Below, piece after piece: positions 1 through 5,218 of a DNA stretch of 5,671 nucleotides; the stretch's first letter is position 1; each line of letters begins with the position of its first letter. The notes under the pieces were generated by a model. The model worked only from the letters and a program-made list of their open reading frames with translations, had not been told where the DNA came from and ran no database searches. A program made the position numbers and the translations under genes. The stretch is from Methanobacterium sp. (GTDB taxonomy: Archaea > Methanobacteriota > Methanobacteria > Methanobacteriales > Methanobacteriaceae). The stretch lies in the NCBI GenBank assembly GCA_018263005.1, contig JADFDH010000016.1:1-5671 (forward strand), read 5' to 3'.

Positions 1-182
1 CCAAAACGATGATCACATTTTAAGGTCAAAATGGTACTGTAAGCATCATCATACACTGAAACCACAATAGGAGTAGTCCGTGTCCAGGTTACATTAAACT
101 CCGCCGCTGCCTGATCAGCCACCATATCATGGGCTTTAATCATTAAAAGAGAACTGAGGAAAGTTCCATAAGCCGCCCTCAT
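1..182 (-). CDS. Third copy of the conserved module, 5'-truncated, running off the left edge (partial)
   Basis: From an ATG at 182-180 the frame stays open to the window edge (60 full codons), beginning MRAAYGTFLSSLLMIKAHDM and ending ...LKCDHRFG. It aligns without gaps to residues 1-60 of the 347-aa protein (4823-5004) and to residues 227-286 of the 672-aa protein (2428-2609). The stretch at about 140-182 is almost base-for-base identical to 4962-5004. Upstream of the ATG the homology stops within about five bases, and an in-frame TAA lies two codons before it, so the N-terminal part present in the 672-aa protein is absent. A BRE/TATA element (212-225) is placed to start transcription only a few bases before this ATG, so the truncated form may be expressed with a very short leader. 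No Shine-Dalgarno site is seen. The alternative is a dead gene fragment. Function unknown; the 3' end is outside the window. Confidence 0.6.
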   Translation of the reverse strand, partial: MRAAYGTFLSSLLMIKAHDMVADQAAAEFNVTWTRTTPIVVSVYDDAYSTILTLKCDHRF

Positions 183-211
183 AGCCCTTTAAGCAAAATT
201 GCCCTATTTAT

Positions 212-225
212 TTATATATCCTTTC
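212..225 (-). promoter_or_regulatory. Archaeal BRE/TATA promoter candidate for the leftmost module copy
   Basis: Minus-strand GAAAGG (225-220) followed by ATATATAA (219-212) fits the archaeal BRE plus TATA-box pattern. It lies in the only substantial gap between genes (183-284). Archaeal transcription usually starts about 22-27 bases after the TATA centre, here near 189, only 5-10 bases before the ATG at 182. That implies an almost leaderless mRNA for the truncated copy. The rest of the gap (226-284) is AT-rich with no gene or clear terminator. AT-rich DNA yields such matches by chance, so confidence is moderate. Confidence 0.5.
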
Positions 226-284
226 TCTGAGTTAATTCACTATTTTGTAAGAATATCTTTGGATTTTTGTGCAAATATATGAAC

Positions 285-1282
285 TTAAGAAATAGAAGCC
301 AAAATCTCTTCTTTAGCTTTTTTAGCAGGCTCAAAATCAGGATCCAACTCTAAAGATTTATTGAAATAATCCAAAGCTTCTTGAACTCTATTAAGATGTT
401 TAAGGATATTTCCTTTAGTATATAATATCCCAACACTTTCTGGATTCAATTTTAAAGCTTTATCAATGCATTCAAGCGCTTCCCCATATTTCCCAATTGA
501 ATCATACGTCACGGCTTTACTTGCCCACACAGCATCAAACTGTGAATCTAATTTAATGACTCTATTAAAACAATCCAAAGCTTCACCATACTTTTTAAAT
601 CCATTAATGCTTGGCCTTTATTATGATAAATATCTAGGTCACATTCAATACTCAATGCTTTTTCAAAGCAAACTATTGCTTCTTCTTGTTTGCCATTACG
701 AGCGAAAATAACACCAATATTGCTTAAAGCATCTGAATCTTTTGGATTTAATTTCACAACCTTTTCAAAACAGTTTAAGGCTTCATCAATTTTACCAAAA
801 TGATGAATAATAATTCCCTTGTTATACCATGCTTTATCATCCATAGGATCCAGTTCCAAAACTTTATCAAAAGCAGTTAAAGCTTCTTCACATTTCTTAA
901 GAGCAAATAAAATATTTCCTTTATTATACCATGCATTACTTTTCTTTGGATCATATTCTACAGATTTATTAAAACAAAAAAGAGCATTATCCAGTTTACC
1001 CTGTTCTTCAAGAAGCCACCCCTTATTATACCATGCACTTGCATCTTCAGGTTTAAGTTTCAAATATTTTTCCAAACAATTAATGGATCCATCGTAATTA
1101 TTTATTTCTTGAAATACAATACTCATATTATATAAAACTTCAGTACTCTCTGGTTTCTGTTCCAGTAAATTATGATAAATATTCAAAGACTCTTCATATT
1201 TACCTTGATTATAAAGTTGTGTAGCTTTTTCAAAATCTGATTTAAAAGTATCTTTACTTTTGAAAAAATTAAGGAGTCCCAT
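285..1282 (-). pseudogene. Nine-repeat TPR protein, interrupted by a one-base deletion (frameshift at 592-596)
   Basis: The first 230 residues are read from the ATG at 1282 (MGLLNFFKSK...) and the remainder in the next frame, ending at TAA 285-287. Inserting one A into the A5 run at 592-596 restores a single ORF of 333 codons and turns ...ALMDLK into ...LMDLKKYGEALDCF, a perfect TPR consensus. Without it, translation stops at TAG near 548 after a nonsense tail. The restored protein has a short amphipathic N-terminus (about 1-14), nine 34-residue TPRs (roughly 15-317; units with AWYNKG and EALxxF at 81-182) and a basic capping helix ending EILASIS. TPRs are protein-binding scaffolds; no enzyme domain, signal peptide or membrane segment is visible, so it is probably cytoplasmic. 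The start overlaps the 672-aa gene by 14 bp and has a strong Shine-Dalgarno site, implying coupled translation. The indel may be a real mutation or a homopolymer sequencing error. Confidence 0.85.
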
Positions 1283-3287
1283 TTAAACCACCTGTATTAT
1301 TAGTATTATTAGTCAGATTTTCTGCTTTTTCTTTTTGTTTCAGTGTTTCTGCAATAGATTCACCTATAGCACAAAGTCCACCCATAATAACAATTTGAAT
1401 AGCTTGAGAATAATTACTTGCCAATAAAGCTACTCCTAATGCAATTCCTAATTTTTCATATTGCTTTAATGGATCACCATCATCGCCATTATCAGTCAAT
1501 ATTTTCATATTCTTCTCAAATCTCTTTTTAGATTCTACAGACTGTTTAAAATGGAAATCATCTTCAAGATATAATGTAACTGTACTCAAGAAAGCTGTTC
1601 CTACTTCTTCAAGTGTTGGCTCTCTATCAGGCAAGAATAAATTAATAGCACCATTTACTGATCCCCAAAAATTATTATAAAACTCTTTAAAGTTCTTTAT
1701 ATCTTGCAGATTCCTCTGCGCATTGGGATTATTCTTAATATAATTATTTGATTCATCATATACACCACTTCCTGGACCATTACCAAAACCCATAAATTGA
1801 AGTGCTACATCCCACATTTGATCTTTTAAATTCTTTCTAAGCCAATTCGCAGTATTATAATACCCATTACTCTCAGCATCACTTAAAGCATAAGGTTTAA
1901 CAGCTTCAAGAAACATTATAGGCGCCATAATTACTGTTATTGGCCAAAAAAATCTGGATAAAACAACTGCACCCTCTTCAACCACTACCAAACCTGTTCC
2001 TAAAATAATACCGCTCAAATAAAGCGATGCATCACTAATAGAATTAAATATATTCAAATTCACACTAGGAAGATTACTAAGCAAATCGTCACCCAGTTCA
2101 CTGGCCCATTCTGCTTGCTGGTCAGAATAACACGAACTACCAGAAAACGTGGAATTCGAAAGCATAATATCCCTTAAAATACCCGTTTCAGGGTCAAAAA
2201 CCAAAAACAAACTATTATCACCTGACTTCATCACCAGATAACCATTACTCATAAACATGTCAACCATTTCACCGTTTAAAATCATTTGGCCCAATCCAAT
2301 AGTAATAGAAGTACTATTACCTCCAGGGAATAATGATTCTCCAACCATATGTTCAATTGGGTTAATAGCAGACGAACAAGCATAACGGAAAGCTGTGATG
2401 TTATTTACATCTCCAGTTACATCCATACCAAAGCGATGGCTACACTCTAAGGTTAAAACCGTACGGTAAGCATCATCAAAAACAGACACTACAATTGGAG
2501 TAGTACGACTCCAGGTAACATTATATTGGGCCGCTGCCTGGTTTGCTACCATATCATGAGCTTTAATCATTAAAAGCGCCTCCAAAAACGTTCCATAAGC
2601 CGCCTTCATAGGGCCATCAGGATAAAGAAGAGTACCATTTACATTAGTCCTGTCCTTTTGATCCAGCCAGTACCTTAGGATTTCATCTGTGACTTTGGTT
2701 GTGACTATAGCAAAACTTCTAACACCCTCATAACCCGCATATTTATAAAGATAAGAAGTAGGATTGTCATGATCGTCTACATGGAAGTATCCGCCATTTG
2801 CATAAATCATAGTACTAACTCTGGAAATAGGATTGCCAGGGAAGTTAAGGCTAATTAACTCATTACTATCCGGGTCTTCAAATGTTATCTTTTTATCCGC
2901 ATCACCGGGATATTCAATGTAAGTTACTATGTCGTCGGTGAAGTACCTGTAATTTGCAATCACATACATTTCATCATCTGTAAAACCATTCCTTTCCTTA
3001 ATTATATTTAAAATACCGGTTTCCAATTCACTACCTGTTAAATTCTGTAACTGTGGATTTTGATTAATGATGCTTTGCAGGGCCATCTTAGATGTTGTTG
3101 ACTCTGAAAATAACCAGTTTAAGAAGTTTACATTGTACCAGACCTTCTGTGAGAATAAATCCTTGTTGTTGAGATAATCTATGTTTGAAATAGTTCTGTT
3201 TAAAACCACAACACCATTTACAATCAGGTTAACTTCGTTCTGGAATGTTCCAAAGTTAGAATTGGTTGATTTATGAATCGTACTCAA
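1269..3287 (-). CDS. 672-aa module protein with hydrophobic C-terminal region (unrecognised, possibly 5'-truncated surface or toxin-like protein)
   Basis: I do not recognise this family. Residues 1-226 are an N-terminal part that only this copy retains. Residues 227-406 are the module shared with the other two copies, with invariant C282 and H284 (ECSHRFG), C304 and H313 (FRYACSSAINPIEH), PGG at 321-323, FDPETGILRD (364-373) and C386. From about 407 the sequence is unique: hydrophobic stretches at about 421-463 and 612-642 (a possible helical hairpin), a charged middle, and an Asn/Thr-rich tail with several N-X-T sequons. Sequons and many NxT/S sites elsewhere suggest an exported protein, yet no signal peptide exists. 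The only available start is TTG at 3287, directly after an in-frame TAA and with no clear Shine-Dalgarno site, so the real N-terminus may have been lost. It follows the short TPR gene by 17 bp and overlaps the next TPR gene by 14 bp, fitting an operon. It could be a surface protein or a pore-forming toxin-like protein; neither is shown. Confidence 0.8.
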   Translation of the reverse strand: MSTIHKSTNSNFGTFQNEVNLIVNGVVVLNRTISNIDYLNNKDLFSQKVWYNVNFLNWLFSESTTSKMALQSIINQNPQLQNLTGSELETGILNIIKERNGFTDDEMYVIANYRYFTDDIVTYIEYPGDADKKITFEDPDSNELISLNFPGNPISRVSTMIYANGGYFHVDDHDNPTSYLYKYAGYEGVRSFAIVTTKVTDEILRYWLDQKDRTNVNGTLLYPDGPMKAAYGTFLEALLMIKAHDMVANQAAAQYNVTWSRTTPIVVSVFDDAYRTVLTLECSHRFGMDVTGDVNNITAFRYACSSAINPIEHMVGESLFPGGNSTSITIGLGQMILNGEMVDMFMSNGYLVMKSGDNSLFLVFDPETGILRDIMLSNSTFSGSSCYSDQQAEWASELGDDLLSNLPSVNLNIFNSISDASLYLSGIILGTGLVVVEEGAVVLSRFFWPITVIMAPIMFLEAVKPYALSDAESNGYYNTANWLRKNLKDQMWDVALQFMGFGNGPGSGVYDESNNYIKNNPNAQRNLQDIKNFKEFYNNFWGSVNGAINLFLPDREPTLEEVGTAFLSTVTLYLEDDFHFKQSVESKKRFEKNMKILTDNGDDGDPLKQYEKLGIALGVALLASNYSQAIQIVIMGGLCAIGESIAETLKQKEKAENLTNNTNNTGGLNGTP
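1288..1293 (-). promoter_or_regulatory. Shine-Dalgarno site for the TPR gene, inside the 672-aa gene's last codons
   Basis: Minus-strand AGGTGG at 1293-1288 lies five bases before the ATG at 1282. It complements the anti-Shine-Dalgarno end of archaeal 16S rRNA and fixes the start of the TPR gene. The same bases encode part of the NNTGGLNGTP tail of the preceding protein, so the two genes share coding and ribosome-binding sequence. Confidence 0.7.
2070..2609 (-). repeat. Conserved module, copy in the 672-aa gene
   Basis: This stretch encodes residues 227-406 and pairs with 4465-5004 (residues 1-180 of the 347-aa protein), about 70% identical in protein by eye with no gaps. Its first 182 bases also pair with 1-182. 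The similarity to the 4465-5004 copy continues upstream to about 2765 (versus 5161) with one extra base in the other copy. It stops abruptly downstream, after the ELGxDxLxN motif, where the C-terminal tails differ. Confidence 0.85.
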
Positions 3288-3304
3288 TTATCAATACATT
3301 ATTT

Positions 3305-3619
3305 TTACTTATTTTTAATTTTTATTATTTTTTCCCCGTTTTTTGCTTTGATTTCTAATTTTGGGTATTCTTTCAGGTAATCTGAGAATTTATGAATTTC
3401 TAATTTTTCTTTTACTAGATTTCTATTGTGCAATGCTATTGCATCTTCCGGATCGATTCCCAGTACTTTATCGAAAGATTTTATTGCTTGGGTATATTTT
3501 GTTTGGCGTACTAATTGAACACCTTTGTTATTTAATGTTGTAGTGTCGTTGGGATTTATTTTCAGAACTTTATCGTAAGCTTCTATTTTCTTTTCCATAT
3601 TATTAAATGATTTGAGCAT
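3305..3619 (-). CDS. Short TPR protein (104 aa), possibly with a lost N-terminal membrane anchor
   Basis: The protein has a half TPR (residues 9-25, KIEAYDKVLKINPND), one full TPR (26-59, ...TKYTQAIKSFDKVLGIDPED), part of a third (60-75) and a basic tail ending KIIKIKNK. It is likely a small protein-binding scaffold, much shorter than the nine-repeat paralogue. The start is ATG 3619, with no Shine-Dalgarno site; ATG 3598 is an alternative. The same frame is open upstream to about 3684 and encodes a strongly hydrophobic stretch, ITLIVILVLIFMLK, but holds no ATG, GTG or TTG before 3619. An out-of-frame ATG at 3669 reads MLKQDQSH and stops. An ancestral form may thus have been membrane-anchored. 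The gene lies 43 bp after the three-segment membrane protein and 17 bp before the 672-aa gene. Confidence 0.65.
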   Translation of the reverse strand: MLKSFNNMEKKIEAYDKVLKINPNDTTTLNNKGVQLVRQTKYTQAIKSFDKVLGIDPEDAIALHNRNLVKEKLEIHKFSDYLKEYPKLEIKAKNGEKIIKIKNK

Positions 3620-3662
3620 GAATATAAGTACTAAAATGACAATTAGTGTGATTGATCCTGTT

Positions 3663-3959
3663 TCAACATAATATAATTGTTTTATCTACATCTGAAGAAA
3701 TAGGATGAACCAGAACTATGATCCACATCACTACTAAAACGCCAATTGTAACCAAACTATAAACCGTTTTATTATAACAAGATTTAATAAGGAATAAACC
3801 AGTTGTAAGTGCTATTAAATAAAGAAATAAAAGTGGAATATCATATGATGAGGGTTCTATAAGATACTGCAAAGTGTTCATTATTAAAAGAACTCCGATG
3901 ATTGCATAAAAAATTATAGCCACCACTCCTCTATTTCCAACCATTATATCACATTCCAT
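3663..3959 (-). CDS. Small membrane protein with three predicted transmembrane segments (98 aa), candidate immunity-type partner
   Basis: No family is recognised. With ATG 3959 as the start, hydrophobic helices lie at about 11-34, 41-58 and 66-85, separated by short polar loops (one with CYNKT), with a short hydrophilic tail before the last residues IILC. The start is one base after the TAG of the 347-codon ORF, fitting termination-reinitiation. An alternative is ATG 3944, which has GTGA four bases upstream and gives 93 aa; a TTG at 3974 would overlap the preceding gene by 14 bp but has no supporting signal. A BRE/TATA match at 4024-4038 could give it a private promoter. A small multi-spanning protein encoded directly after a protein with a hydrophobic variable tail matches the usual position of immunity genes for membrane-active toxins. 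That role is inference; it could equally be an unrelated membrane protein. Confidence 0.65.
   Translation of the reverse strand: MECDIMVGNRGVVAIIFYAIIGVLLIMNTLQYLIEPSSYDIPLLFLYLIALTTGLFLIKSCYNKTVYSLVTIGVLVVMWIIVLVHPISSDVDKTIILC
3669..3676 (-). promoter_or_regulatory. Weak TATA-like element before the short TPR gene
   Basis: Minus-strand TTATATTA (3676-3669), preceded a few bases upstream by AAAACA, resembles an archaeal BRE/TATA element. It would place a start near 3647, about 28 bases before ATG 3619. It overlaps the last codons of the preceding gene, and such matches are common in DNA this AT-rich. Confidence 0.22.
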
Positions 3960-3960
3960 A

Positions 3961-5004
3961 CTAGCCGAAGACAAACCGATAAAGAAGATAATCCTGCTTC
4001 AAAATATCCAAGGGACTAAGAGGATATATAAGGATTTCTTGGTATACTATTTTTCCATCGATTTTATATGTATACCAAGGTTTTTCAACCAATCGATTAA
4101 GATCTCCAGTCATTTGGTCTTTAAGAATTCCTAATCCAACTGTTACATATCCTATCGCAGTAGCTAATCGAGCAGCCATAATCAATTCAGAACTAACTCC
4201 CACAGCAGCAAGAACCGCTTCACTAGGGCCTAAAAACCCAATTACTATTCCTGCTGCAGTTAATTCATATATCCCGGCAGTTAACATGCTGACTAAGTTG
4301 ATACGAACCTCAGTACTTCGGTGGAAGCTTCCTATAGTCAGATCGGAATATGAAACCAGTTCATTATCGTCTGTAAGATAAATACCATATGAAAGGCCTA
4401 TTCCATTAATTATCCAATTAGCGGGATTAAGGACATTTTCAGAAATTGTAGATAACCAAGAATTAATATTGAAAAGTATATCTTCTCCCAGTTCATGTGC
4501 CCATTCTGTTTGCAGGTCACTGAAACAATAAGCACCAGAGATTGGCATGTAAACTATCATTACATCCCTTAAGATACCCGTTTCAGGATCAAAAATCAGA
4601 AACATTTTATCTGTTGAGGATTTCACCACGATATATCCATTACTTATGTACATACCAGGCATTTGCCCATTTAAAAGTTCCCGACCCAGACCAATCGTAA
4701 TAGAAGTACCATCCCCTCCAGGGAATAATGTTTCCATAACCCAGTGTTCAATGGGATTGATGGCTGCAGAGCAAGCATAACGGAATGATAAAATATTTTC
4801 TGGATCACCAACTACATCTATTCCAAAGCGATGATCACATTCTAAAGTCATAACATTACTGTAAGCATCATCAAACACTGAAACCACAATTGGTGTAGTA
4901 CGACTCCATGTTACATTGTACTGAACAGCAGCTTGATCTGCCACCATATCGTGAGATTTGATCATTAAAAGAGAACTGAGGAAAGTTCCATAAGCAGCCC
5001 TCAT
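3961..5004 (-). CDS. 347-codon ORF: conserved module with a unique hydrophobic tail (5'-truncated module protein)
   Basis: Residues 1-180 are the module shared with the 672-aa protein (its 227-406), keeping C56 and H58 (ECDHRFG), C78 and H87 (FRYACSAAINPIEH), PGG, FDPETGILRD and C160. From about 181 the tail is unrelated: a polar stretch, then Ala/Gly-rich hydrophobic segments at about 235-262 and 263-293 that could form a membrane hairpin, then a basic and aromatic end (...LLYRFVFG). ATG 5004 is the first usable start codon. The sequence upstream encodes more of the same family but in another frame, and still has no ATG, GTG or TTG after correcting the frameshift. It lacks a signal peptide and Shine-Dalgarno site, so expression is uncertain. 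The small membrane protein follows after one base. By analogy it resembles an orphan C-terminal toxin cassette; no toxin domain is recognised. Confidence 0.65.
   Translation of the reverse strand: MRAAYGTFLSSLLMIKSHDMVADQAAVQYNVTWSRTTPIVVSVFDDAYSNVMTLECDHRFGIDVVGDPENILSFRYACSAAINPIEHWVMETLFPGGDGTSITIGLGRELLNGQMPGMYISNGYIVVKSSTDKMFLIFDPETGILRDVMIVYMPISGAYCFSDLQTEWAHELGEDILFNINSWLSTISENVLNPANWIINGIGLSYGIYLTDDNELVSYSDLTIGSFHRSTEVRINLVSMLTAGIYELTAAGIVIGFLGPSEAVLAAVGVSSELIMAARLATAIGYVTVGLGILKDQMTGDLNRLVEKPWYTYKIDGKIVYQEILIYPLSPLDILKQDYLLYRFVFG
4024..4038 (-). promoter_or_regulatory. BRE/TATA candidate inside the 3' end of the 347-codon ORF
   Basis: Minus-strand GAAATC (4038-4033) followed by CTTATATA (4032-4025) fits the archaeal BRE plus TTTATATA pattern with one mismatch in the TATA box. 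Transcription would begin near 4002, about 40-60 bases before the small membrane protein's ATG codons at 3959 or 3944. It would let that gene be transcribed apart from the gene before it. It lies within coding sequence (YPLSP codons), so it may be coincidental. Confidence 0.35.
4465..5004 (-). repeat. Conserved module, copy in the 347-codon ORF
   Basis: It is the counterpart of 2070-2609. Bases 4823-5004 align without gaps to both 1-182 and 2428-2609. The edge nearest 5004 is not the true edge of homology, since the remnant at 5005-5218 continues the match to the 672-aa gene. Confidence 0.85.
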
Positions 5005-5218
5005 AGGCCCATCAGGATAAAGCAGATTCCCATTACTATCAGTTTTTATTTTCTTGGTCCAGCCAGTACTGTAAGATCTCGTCTGTGACTTTGGTAGTGA
5101 CTATAGCAAAACTTCTAACACCCTCGTAACCAGCGTCTCTGTAAATAAATGAAGTAGGATTAAGAGGATCATCTCCATACTTATTGGGAATTGCCAGTGA
5201 ATTTCAGGGTATTCGATG
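5005..5218 (-). pseudogene. Degraded 5' remnant of a module gene
   Basis: Bases 5042-5161 encode NPTSFIYRDAGYEGVRSFAI... and ...TKVTDEILQYWLDQ, matching residues 175-210 of the 672-aa protein. The frame then ends at TGA 5039-5041 because of one extra A in the run at 5043-5047. Past it, TDSNGNLLYPDGP resumes in the frame of the 347-codon ORF. Between 5005 and 5161 the alignment to 2610-2765 needs only that single insertion. Farther upstream only scraps match: CTGGCAATTCC (near NFPGNP, 148-153) and ATCGAATACCC (near YIEYP, 123-127), so roughly 20-residue blocks are deleted. It joins directly onto the upstream TPR gene, whose last codons it now supplies. No start codon precedes it. Confidence 0.75.

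Noticed and set aside
285..578. Separate 97-codon TPR gene starting at 578
   Set aside because: Its first codon is a TTG (Leu) inside a repeat, and one added A joins it exactly to the upstream TPR frame; it is the C-terminal part of the 285-1282 gene.
466..711. Plus-strand ORF of 81 codons
   Set aside because: It lies opposite the TPR gene and across its frameshift; the product has no recognisable domain and the minus-strand frames clearly encode TPRs.
819..1097. Plus-strand ORF of 92 codons with repeated LYHAL motifs
   Set aside because: The repeats are the antisense reading of the AWYNKG codons of the TPRs, so it is a shadow.
285..1282. Regularly spaced DNA repeats (AAGCTTT, TTATACCATGC) as a possible CRISPR or satellite array
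   Set aside because: The spacing is about 102 bp, equal to 34 codons, and the repeats encode TPR consensus residues; there are no spacers.
2428..2609. Transglutaminase or cysteine-protease assignment for the Cys/His module
   Set aside because: Conserved Cys and His are present, but spacing and surrounding motifs do not match a family I can name with confidence.
3361..3543. Plus-strand ORF of 60 codons, hydrophobic
   Set aside because: It is antisense to the short TPR gene, with no ribosome-binding site or family signal.
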